Below, one piece after another: positions 1-5,979 of a stretch of 10,052 bases of DNA. The stretch's first letter is position 1. The number at the start of each line of letters is the position of its first letter. Source of the stretch: Sphingomonadaceae bacterium. GTDB lineage: Bacteria; Pseudomonadota; Alphaproteobacteria; Sphingomonadales; Sphingomonadaceae. Under the pieces are notes generated by a model, which saw nothing but the letters and a program-made list of their open reading frames with translations, was not told where the DNA came from and did not search any database. The DNA lies in contig JAFAZM010000334.1 in NCBI GenBank assembly GCA_019239785.1, positions 1 to 10,052 on the forward strand, written 5' to 3'. Position numbers and translations under genes: made by a program.

Positions 1-96
1 CTGAAGCCGCTCGACTCGATCCAATGGTATCGCGAGGTCGACCGCTGGCTCGACCAGTGGCTGAGAAGGGGTGGCGGAGACGCCGTGGCGCGCTAA
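1..96 (+). CDS. C-terminal end of an upstream gene (partial), product uncertain
   Basis: An open frame enters from the left edge in frame 1 and ends at TAA 94-96, giving 31 residues that start LKPLDSIQWYREVD and end in DAVAR. The stretch is amphipathic, with a WYREVDRWLDQWL helix. Terminal helices of this kind close many alpha/beta-hydrolase-fold proteins, including S9 peptidases, but 31 residues are too few to assign a family. The stop lies 9 bases before the valS start, so the two genes are probably co-transcribed. The frame has the same high GC3 as valS. I am fairly sure it is coding and unsure of the product. Confidence 0.5.
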   Translation: MKPLDSIQWYREVDRWLDQWLRRGGGDAVAR

Positions 97-105
97 AGCG
101 CCTGC

Positions 106-2754
106 ATGACCGAGCTGCCCAAGACCTTCGACTCGGCCGAGATCGAGGCGCGCTGGTATGCGCGCTGGGAAGGGGAGGGGCTGTTCCGGCCGGTGCGGCC
201 GGAGGCGGAGCCGTGGACGATCGTGATGCCGCCGCCCAACGTCACCGGCTCGCTCCATATCGGCCATGCGCTCGACATCACCTTGCAGGACGTGCTCACC
301 CGCCATGCGCGGCTGCAGGGCAAGGACGCACTCTGGGTGGTCGGCACCGACCATGCCGGGATCGCCACCCAGATGGTGGTCGAGCGGCAGCTGAACGAGC
401 GCCAGCAGAAGCGCACCGATTTCAGCCGGGACGAGTTCGTCGCCAAGGTCTGGGAGTGGAAGGCGGAGAGCGGCGGCGCGATCACCCGCCAGCTGCGCCG
501 GCTCGGCGCCAGCTGCGACTGGGCGAACGAGCGCTTCACCATGGATCCCGGCTTCTCGAAGGCGGTGCTCAAGACGTTCGTCGACCTGCACCGCGAGGGG
601 CTGATCTATCGCGACAAGCGCCTGGTGAACTGGGATCCGGGCCTCGGCACCGCGATCTCCGACCTCGAGGTCGAGACGACCGAGGTCGCGGGCAAGTTCT
701 GGCATTTCAAATATCCGCTCGAGGATGGCAGCGGCTCGATCTCGGTCGCCACCACCCGCCCGGAGACGATGCTCGCCGACATGGCGGTGGCGGTGCATCC
801 GAAGGACGGGCGCTATCGCGAGCTGGTCGGCAAAAAGGTCCGGCTGCCGATCACCGGGCGGCTGGTGCCGATCGTCACCGACGAGCATGCCGATCCGGAG
901 CTCGGCTCGGGCGCGGTGAAGATCACGCCCGGCCACGACTTCAACGATTTCGAGGTTGGGAAGCGCGCCGGCTTCAAGGCGGCTGAGATGCTCAACATGC
1001 TCGATGCCCAGGCGAGGGTGGCGCAGACCGCCGACGGGCTGATCCCGGACGAGCTGATCGGCATGGACCGGTTCGACGCCCGCACGCGCGTGGTCGAGCT
1101 GATCGACGAAGCCGGGCTGCTCGAAAAGATCGAGGACCGGATGATCGCGACTCCGTTCGGCGACCGCTCCGGCGTGGTCATCGAACCCTGGCTGACCGAC
1201 CAATGGTATGTCGACGCCGCCACGCTTGCGAAGCCGGCGATCGAAGCGGTGCGCTCAGGCGAGATTGGCGTGGTGCCCGAGACCTGGAAGAAGACCTGGT
1301 TCAACTGGCTGGAGAACATCCAGCCCTGGTGCGTCTCGCGCCAGCTCTGGTGGGGGCACCAGATCCCGGCCTGGTACGACGAGGCCGGCAATGTCTACGT
1401 CGCCGAGAGCGAGGAAGGCGCGCAGGCGCAGGCGGGGGAGGGTGTCGCGCTCCGCCGCGATCCCGACGTGCTCGACACCTGGTTCTCCTCGGCGCTTTGG
1501 CCGTTCGCGACCCTGGGCTGGCCCGAGCAGACCGAGACCCTGCGCCGGCACTATCCGAACGACGTCCTGATCTCCGGCTTCGACATCATCTTCTTCTGGG
1601 ATGCCCGGATGGCGATGATGGGCTTTCAGTTCATGAAGGAGCGGCCGTGGAAGACGCTCTACCTGCACGGCCTGGTCCGCGATGCGCAGGGCCGGAAGAT
1701 GTCCAAGTCGAAGGGCAACACCGTCGATCCGCTCGGCCTGGTCGAGCGCTACGGCGCCGATGCGGTGCGCTTCACGATGGCCTCGATGGAGAGCCAGGGC
1801 CGCGACATCAAGCTCGATGAGAAGCGCGTCGAGGGCTACCGCAATTTCGCGACCAAGCTCTGGAACGCCGCGCGCTTCTGCCAGGCCAATGGGATCGGTG
1901 CGTCCCGCACGATCGAGCCGCCCGCGGCAAGCTTGCCGGTCAATCGCTGGATCGTCAGCGAGACGGTGAAGACGGTGCAGGCGCTCGACCTCGCGCTGGC
2001 CGAATTGCGCTACGACGAGAGCGCCAATGTCATCTACCAGTTCACCTGGGGCACTTTCTGCGACTGGTATCTGGAGCTGATCAAGCCGATCCTCAACCCC
2101 TCCCCTGAAGGGGAGGGGCTTGCCGAGACCCGCGAGGTCGCGGCTTGGGTGCTCGACCAGATATTGGTCATGCTCCACCCGTTCATGCCCTTCGTCACCG
2201 AGGAACTCTGGAACGCGATGGGTGAGCGGTCCAACCCGCTGATCCTCGCCCGTTGGCCGATGCCCGATGCGCGCGCGCTCGATCCGGAGGCGGGGCCGGA
2301 GATCGACTGGCTGATCCGGCTGGTGAGCGGCATCCGCACCGCGCGCTCGGAGCTGTCGGTGCCGCCCGGCGCGAAGCTGGCGTTGCGCGTCGAGGACGCG
2401 AATGCGGCGACGCAGGCGCGGCTCGACCGCAATGTCGCTGCGATCCAGCGCCTCGCGCGGATCGAGACGATCGGCGACGGCATGCCGAGCGGGAGCGCGG
2501 CCCAGCTCGTCATCGACGAGGCGACCTTCTTCCTGCCGCTCGAAGGGGTGATCGACGTCGCGGCGGAGAAGGCGCGCCTCGCCAAGGCGGCCGAGGCCGC
2601 GGAGAAGGACCGCGACTCGCTCGCCACGCGGCTCGCCAATCCGAGCTTCGTCGAGCGCGCCAAGCCGGAAGCGGTGGAGAAGGCGCGGGCGGACCATGAC
2701 GAGCGCGCCTCCGAGGCGGAGAAGTACCGCGCCGCACTGGCGAGGCTGGGCTGA
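106..2754 (+). CDS. valS: Valine--tRNA ligase (valyl-tRNA synthetase)
   Basis: This cytoplasmic class Ia aminoacyl-tRNA synthetase joins valine to tRNA-Val and edits mischarged threonine. At 882 residues it has the usual bacterial length. The HIGH signature is at residues 51-54, preceded by PPPNVTGSL. The KMSKS signature is at 531-535 (KMSKSKGN). The inserted CP1 editing domain is visible, with GSGAVKITPGHDFND around residues 267-281. The anticodon-binding region follows, around 620-790. The last 70 or so residues are rich in Ala, Glu, Lys and Arg and match the C-terminal coiled-coil arm typical of ValRS. The ATG at 106 gives the expected N-terminus, whose KTFDSAEIEARWY motif is conserved in the family. 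It has no clear Shine-Dalgarno and probably relies on coupling to the upstream gene. One oddity is that residues 664-671 (NPSPEGEG) are encoded by a perfect DNA palindrome (see the repeat at 2097). The gene overlaps the next one by one base. Confidence 0.98.
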   Translation: MTELPKTFDSAEIEARWYARWEGEGLFRPVRPEAEPWTIVMPPPNVTGSLHIGHALDITLQDVLTRHARLQGKDALWVVGTDHAGIATQMVVERQLNERQQKRTDFSRDEFVAKVWEWKAESGGAITRQLRRLGASCDWANERFTMDPGFSKAVLKTFVDLHREGLIYRDKRLVNWDPGLGTAISDLEVETTEVAGKFWHFKYPLEDGSGSISVATTRPETMLADMAVAVHPKDGRYRELVGKKVRLPITGRLVPIVTDEHADPELGSGAVKITPGHDFNDFEVGKRAGFKAAEMLNMLDAQARVAQTADGLIPDELIGMDRFDARTRVVELIDEAGLLEKIEDRMIATPFGDRSGVVIEPWLTDQWYVDAATLAKPAIEAVRSGEIGVVPETWKKTWFNWLENIQPWCVSRQLWWGHQIPAWYDEAGNVYVAESEEGAQAQAGEGVALRRDPDVLDTWFSSALWPFATLGWPEQTETLRRHYPNDVLISGFDIIFFWDARMAMMGFQFMKERPWKTLYLHGLVRDAQGRKMSKSKGNTVDPLGLVERYGADAVRFTMASMESQGRDIKLDEKRVEGYRNFATKLWNAARFCQANGIGASRTIEPPAASLPVNRWIVSETVKTVQALDLALAELRYDESANVIYQFTWGTFCDWYLELIKPILNPSPEGEGLAETREVAAWVLDQILVMLHPFMPFVTEELWNAMGERSNPLILARWPMPDARALDPEAGPEIDWLIRLVSGIRTARSELSVPPGAKLALRVEDANAATQARLDRNVAAIQRLARIETIGDGMPSGSAAQLVIDEATFFLPLEGVIDVAAEKARLAKAAEAAEKDRDSLATRLANPSFVERAKPEAVEKARADHDERASEAEKYRAALARLG
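2097..2118. repeat. Palindrome (10-bp perfect arms) inside valS
   Basis: The arms CCCCTCCCCT and AGGGGAGGGG are exact reverse complements separated by the two bases GA. The palindrome is read in frame as Pro-Ser-Pro-Glu-Gly-Glu-Gly (residues 665-671 of ValRS). It sits between the conserved helix YLELIKPIL and the conserved stretch ETREVAAWVLDQI, where ValRS homologues have a variable loop. From memory, C/G-run palindromes of this type are common between genes in sphingomonads. Its presence in a coding loop suggests insertion or growth of such a repeat, but chance cannot be excluded from one sequence. Confidence 0.7.
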
Positions 2755-4202
2755 TGGCGGCGCGGCCCGGTCAGAAGGACCTGACCCAGGGGCCGATCGG
2801 CAAGACCCTGCTCGCCTTCGCGCTGCCGACCCTCTTCTCCTCGATCATCCAGTCGCTGAACGGGTCGGTCAACGCGATCTGGGTCGGCCGCTTCCTTGGG
2901 GAGGATGCGCTGGCGTCCACCTCCAACGCCAATCTGGTCATGTTCCTGCTGATGGCGTTCGTGTTCGGCTTCGGCATGGCCGCGACGATCCTGATCGGAC
3001 AGAGCTTCGGCCGCCGCGACCTCGACGGCGCGCGCCGCGTGGTCGGCACCGCGATCGGCAGCTTCATGCCGGTCGCGGCCGCGATCGGGCTCTTCGGCTG
3101 GATCTTCGCCCCGGACCTGCTGCACCTGCTGGGGATGCCGGCCACGGCGATGCCGCTCGCGCTTGCCTATCTGCGCGTGATCTTCCTCGCCATGCCCGCG
3201 ATCCTGATCATCATCGTGCTGATGATGGGCCTGCGCGGCTCGGGCGATGCGCTGACCCCGCTCTGGTTCATGCTCGTCGCCGTGGTGCTCGACGCCGGCC
3301 TCAACCCGGTCTTCATCCTAGGCCTCGGCCCGGCGCCGCGGCTCGGCATTGCCGGCTCGGCGACGGCGACGGTGATCGCCAATTATGTCGGGCTGATCGG
3401 CCTGCTCCTCTACATCTACAACCGCGACCTGCCGCTGCGCCTGCGCGGCCGCGAGCTGCGCTACCTGAAGCCCGATCCAGCGATCCTCAAGACGATCGTG
3501 AAGAAAGGCTTTCCGATGGGCCTGCAGATGATCGTCATCTCCTCCTCGGCGCTGGCGACGATGGGCCTGGTCAACCGCGAGGGCGTCGACACGACCGCCG
3601 CCTTCGGCGTCGCGATGCAGCTCTGGACCTATCTCCAGATGCCGGCGATGGCGCTGAGCGCCGCGGCGAGCGCGATGTCCGCGCAGAATATTGGCGCCGG
3701 CAAATGGGAGCGGGTCAGCGCGATCACGCGCAGCGGCATCGTCTTCAACCTGATCATCACCGGCTTGCTGGTGGCTTTGCTCGCCGTCGCCGACCGGCCG
3801 GCTCTGGCCTTGTTCCTCGGCGGCCAGAGCAGGGCCCTGCCGATCGCGCAGCATATCCAGCTGATCGGCACCTGGAGCTTCCTCCTGTTCGGGGTGACGA
3901 TGGTGCTCTTCGGCACCGTCCGCGCGAACGGCGCGGTGCTCGGCCCGCTCGTGATCCTCGCCATCGGCCTCTATCCGGTGCGGCTCGGCTTCGCGCTCGG
4001 CGCCTATGATTGGCTCGGCGCGGACGCGCTCTGGTACAGCTTCCCCGCCAGCTCCTTCGCCAACATGGCGATGGCGATCGGCTTCTACCTCCACGGTGGC
4101 TGGCGCAAGGCACGGATGCAGATCCCGCCGGCGGCGGACGAATTGCGCGAGGAGGCCGAGGCCGATGCCGAGCCCGGCGGCCGGATCAATCCCGCCGGCT
4201 AA
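2754..4202 (+). CDS. MATE-family multidrug/cation efflux transporter
   Basis: This is an integral inner-membrane protein of 482 residues, the usual size for the multi-antimicrobial extrusion family, which exports cationic drugs or metabolites by Na+ or H+ antiport. The sequence shows about 12 hydrophobic segments in two similar halves. The first half opens with TLLAFALPTLFSSIIQSLN (18-36) and carries IGQSFGRRDLDGARR (81-95). The second half opens around 250-275 and carries the matching SAQNIGAGKWERVSA (309-323). Paired Gly-rich loops of this kind after each half's second or third helix are a MATE hallmark. The C-terminal 30 residues are acidic and probably cytoplasmic. The start ATG overlaps the valS stop (TGATG), so translation is likely coupled to valS although the functions are unrelated. 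The substrate cannot be read from sequence. NorM, DinF and YeeO-like subgroups are possible. Confidence 0.93.
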   Translation: MAARPGQKDLTQGPIGKTLLAFALPTLFSSIIQSLNGSVNAIWVGRFLGEDALASTSNANLVMFLLMAFVFGFGMAATILIGQSFGRRDLDGARRVVGTAIGSFMPVAAAIGLFGWIFAPDLLHLLGMPATAMPLALAYLRVIFLAMPAILIIIVLMMGLRGSGDALTPLWFMLVAVVLDAGLNPVFILGLGPAPRLGIAGSATATVIANYVGLIGLLLYIYNRDLPLRLRGRELRYLKPDPAILKTIVKKGFPMGLQMIVISSSALATMGLVNREGVDTTAAFGVAMQLWTYLQMPAMALSAAASAMSAQNIGAGKWERVSAITRSGIVFNLIITGLLVALLAVADRPALALFLGGQSRALPIAQHIQLIGTWSFLLFGVTMVLFGTVRANGAVLGPLVILAIGLYPVRLGFALGAYDWLGADALWYSFPASSFANMAMAIGFYLHGGWRKARMQIPPAADELREEAEADAEPGGRINPAG

Positions 4203-4223
4203 ACAGCGCGCATTGAGCAGGCC

Positions 4224-4339
4224 CGCTCATCCTGAGTAGGGGCTGAGCTTGGCGAAGTCCCGTATCGAAGGACGGCCCGGATAGGCTACGTCCTTCGATA
4301 CGCCGGTTCGACGAGCTCACCGGCTACTCAGGATGAGCG
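4224..4339. repeat. 116-bp imperfect palindromic repeat (REP/MITE-like)
   Basis: The ends 4224-4239 and 4324-4339 are perfect 16-bp inverted repeats (CGCTCATCCTGAGTAG). Inside them, 4240-4260 and 4303-4323 are equal in length and pair at about 12 of 21 positions (shared core TGAGCT..G.CGAA). The innermost arms, 4261-4274 and 4289-4302, are a perfect 14-bp inverted repeat (CGTATCGAAGGACG). The loop is the 14 bases 4275-4288. Each arm is thus 51 bases. I recall sequences containing CATCCTGAG, CGAA and GTATCGAAGGAC as dispersed intergenic repeats in sphingomonads and other alphaproteobacteria. No transposase is present. Lying between two convergent genes, it could act as a bidirectional transcription stop, although no T-tract follows it. 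Confidence 0.85.
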
Positions 4340-4343
4340 AAAG

Positions 4344-4360
4344 GGTTCCCTAGCGGAACC
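4344..4360 (-). terminator. Possible short terminator hairpin of the - strand gene
   Basis: On the - strand, GGTTCC pairs with GGAACC around the 5-base loop GCTAG, directly after the TGA stop at 4361. A short CTTT follows on that strand. The stem is only 6 bp and the T-run is poor, so it is a weak intrinsic terminator at best. The adjoining 116-bp palindrome may do most of the work. Confidence 0.35.
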
Positions 4361-4801
4361 TCACATCACCGTTTCGGCGAGGTTGGACCGGTATTTGGTG
4401 TTGGTCTGCCGATCGTTGAGCTCGATATAGATATAGCTGGGCGGCACCTGCCCCTCGGGCACCGAGAACCAGATCTGGCCGAGATCGTTGGGGCTGCCCA
4501 GCGCGCAGAAGCCGTAGAGCCGGTGGCCGCCTTGGTCGAAGAAGTCGACCCAGGTCCGCGAGGCGTTGTGGTTGTTCCCGCAGGGCGGCAGCGCCGGCGC
4601 CGCCGCGAACATGTCCGCGCCATAAGCCGAGCGGTTCAGCACGTCGTACCGGTAGCGGACGAAATTCTGGCCGTTCACCGTGTAATATTCCATGGTCGTC
4701 AGGTAGAGGACCGGATTCGGCACCGCTGCCTGCGCCGGCGACGTGCCGAGCCCGCCGAGGATCGCCAAGAGGCACGCAAATAGGAATTTCCTGCTCATCA
4801 T
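4361..4801 (-). CDS. Small secreted protein of unknown function
   Basis: The protein has 146 residues. It begins with a clear Sec signal peptide: MMSRK, a hydrophobic core FLFACLLAILGGLG, then an SPAQA site, with predicted cleavage after residue 25. The mature part (about 121 residues) is rich in aromatic residues and polar beta-type segments (VLYLTTMEYYTVNG, FVRYRYDVLNRS, SYIYIELNDR). Two cysteines, C74 (PPCGNN) and C99 (GFCALG), could form a periplasmic disulfide. No lipobox is seen, so it should be soluble in the periplasm or secreted. I chose the ATG at 4801 because AAGGA lies 6 bases upstream on the - strand and the signal peptide starts there. The frame stays open to 4930, but that extension would bury the signal sequence. 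I do not recognise a named family. The gene stands alone, convergent with the MATE gene and divergent from hemB. Confidence 0.8.
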   Translation of the reverse strand: MMSRKFLFACLLAILGGLGTSPAQAAVPNPVLYLTTMEYYTVNGQNFVRYRYDVLNRSAYGADMFAAAPALPPCGNNHNASRTWVDFFDQGGHRLYGFCALGSPNDLGQIWFSVPEGQVPPSYIYIELNDRQTNTKYRSNLAETVM

Positions 4802-4854
4802 CGATCGTCCTTTCATTTCAAGGGTGAAGGACTCGAGGATTTCGCTCCCCCAGA

Positions 4855-4871
4855 GCCGAATCTTGTTCGGC
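4855..4871. repeat. Small inverted repeat, possible operator
   Basis: GCCGAA (4855-4860) and TTCGGC (4866-4871) are perfect 6-bp inverted repeats around the 5-base TCTTG. The site is about 54 bases upstream of the - strand gene's start and 112 bases upstream of hemB. Its size and spacing would suit a dimeric repressor, but a 6-bp match in GC-rich DNA is weak evidence. Confidence 0.25.
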
Positions 4872-4907
4872 CAAGGGAGAATGCCACCATTTCGGCGGCG
4901 TATCAAC

Positions 4908-4947
4908 AAAGCGGAGCGGTGAAATCGCACCGCCCTTTCGCCGCTTT
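4908..4947 (+). repeat. Inverted repeat in the hemB upstream region
   Basis: AAAGCGG (4908-4914) pairs with CCGCTTT (4941-4947), and GCGGTG (4916-4921) pairs with CACCGC (4928-4933) around the loop AAATCG. One side has a single unpaired base and the other has seven. It ends 36 bases before the hemB start. If transcribed, it would form a bulged hairpin in the leader. It could equally be a repeat relic or a protein-binding site. Confidence 0.4.
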
Positions 4948-4983
4948 GCAGGCGGGGAGGAGAGCGCTAAGCCCTGCGGCGAG

Positions 4984-5979
4984 ATGTCCGCCGCCGCCTT
5001 CCCCGCACTTCGCCTGCGCCGCACCCGCTTTTCGGCCTGGAGCCGGGCGCTGGTCGCCGAGACCGTGCTGACTCCGTCGGACCTGATCTGGCCCCTCTTC
5101 GTCACCGAAGGGGAGGGGGTGGAGGAGCCGATCGGGACGCTGCCCGGCGTCTCGCGCTGGTCGATCGACCGGGTCGGCGCGCAGGCGAAGGCGGCGCGCG
5201 CGCTCGGCATTCCCTGTCTCGCGCTCTTCCCGAACACGCCGTCCGGCCTGCGCACCGAAGATGCGCGCGAGGCGCTGAACCCGGACAATCTGATCTGCCG
5301 CGCGGTCAAGGCGCTGAAGGATGCGGCGCCGGAGGTCGGCGTGCTCACCGACGTCGCGCTCGATCCCTATACCGCGCACGGCCATGACGGCATCGTCGAC
5401 GATGCGGGCTACGTCCTCAACGACGTCACCAAGTCGATCCTGGTCGACCAGGCTCTGGTCCAGGCCGAGGCGGGCGCCGACATCATCGCGCCGTCCGACA
5501 TGATGGACGGCCGCGTCGGCGCGATCCGCGCCGCGCTGGAGGGCGCCGGCCATGCCAACGTCCAGATCATGGCCTATGCCGCCAAATATGCCTCCGCCTT
5601 CTACGGGCCGTTCCGGGACGCCGTCGGCTCGCGCGGCCTGCTGAAGGGCGACAAGAGATCCTATCAGATGGATCCGGCAAACGCCGAGGAGGCGCTGCGC
5701 GAGGTCACGCTGGACCTCGAAGAGGGCGCCGACACGGTGATGGTGAAGCCCGGCCTGCCCTATCTCGACATCATCCGCCGGGTGAAGGAACGGTTCGAGG
5801 TCCCGGTCTTCGCTTACCAGGTATCCGGCGAATATGCGATGATCGAGGCCGCCGCCGCGGCCGGCGCGGGGGACAGGGACGCCCTGGTCCTCGAGACGCT
5901 GATGGCGTTCAAGCGGGCCGGCTGCTCGGGCGTGCTCACCTATCACGCGCCGGTCGCGGCCCGCCTGCTCGGCCGCTGA
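4984..5979 (+). CDS. hemB: Porphobilinogen synthase (delta-aminolevulinic acid dehydratase)
   Basis: This cytoplasmic enzyme condenses two 5-aminolevulinate molecules into porphobilinogen, the second committed step towards haem, sirohaem, cobalamin and, where present, bacteriochlorophyll. The length of 331 residues is normal. The two Schiff-base lysines are K201 (AAKYASAFYGPFRDA) and K255 (TVMVKPGLPYLD). The metal segment reads DVALDPYTAHGHDG (123-136), with Ala125, Asp127 and Asp135 where zinc-dependent enzymes have three cysteines. This is therefore the zinc-free, magnesium-type enzyme known from Pseudomonas and Bradyrhizobium. The arginine-rich N-terminus (LRLRRTRFSAWSRALVAE) is the arm that packs neighbouring subunits in the octamer. 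The ATG at 4984 gives the expected N-terminus but has no well-placed Shine-Dalgarno. The stop overlaps the next start by one base. Confidence 0.97.
   Translation: MSAAAFPALRLRRTRFSAWSRALVAETVLTPSDLIWPLFVTEGEGVEEPIGTLPGVSRWSIDRVGAQAKAARALGIPCLALFPNTPSGLRTEDAREALNPDNLICRAVKALKDAAPEVGVLTDVALDPYTAHGHDGIVDDAGYVLNDVTKSILVDQALVQAEAGADIIAPSDMMDGRVGAIRAALEGAGHANVQIMAYAAKYASAFYGPFRDAVGSRGLLKGDKRSYQMDPANAEEALREVTLDLEEGADTVMVKPGLPYLDIIRRVKERFEVPVFAYQVSGEYAMIEAAAAAGAGDRDALVLETLMAFKRAGCSGVLTYHAPVAARLLGR

Larger units (their letters stand above)
4802..4983. promoter_or_regulatory. Divergent spacer between the secreted-protein gene and hemB
   Basis: These 182 bases must hold the promoters of the - strand gene and of the hemB cluster, since both begin here. 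I could not find convincing -35/-10 pairs on either strand. A Shine-Dalgarno AAGGA for the - strand gene is at 4809-4813. For hemB, the purine run GGGGAGGAG (4954-4962) lies about 21 bases before the ATG, too far for normal pairing. Two inverted repeats (4855-4871 and 4908-4947) are the only clear structure. Confidence 0.5.

Noticed and set aside
169..182. GAAGGGGAGGGGCT early in valS, identical to half of the 2097-2118 repeat and its flank
   Set aside because: There is no opposing arm, and it encodes WEGEGLFRP, close to the family's usual sequence at this place. A shared half-site is probably chance in G-rich coding DNA.
24..986. 320-residue open frame on the + strand overlapping valS
   Set aside because: It is a frame-shifted shadow of valS, Arg/Gly/Ala-rich and without domains.
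1255..2697. 480-residue open frame on the - strand opposite valS
   Set aside because: The composition is that of an antisense shadow, with no recognisable motif. valS on the other strand is certain.
4203..4360. A small gene or structured RNA in the spacer after the MATE gene
   Set aside because: No open frame with a start and coding bias fits. The spacer is almost wholly explained by the palindromic repeat and a small hairpin.
4802..4930. N-terminal extension of the secreted protein to an ATG at 4930
   Set aside because: It would place 43 residues before a complete signal peptide. The ATG at 4801 has AAGGA at proper spacing.
5107..5119. GAAGGGGAGGGGG in hemB as another copy of the valS palindrome
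   Set aside because: There is no matching C-rich arm, and the bases encode the conserved HemB TEGEG motif, so coding constraint explains it.
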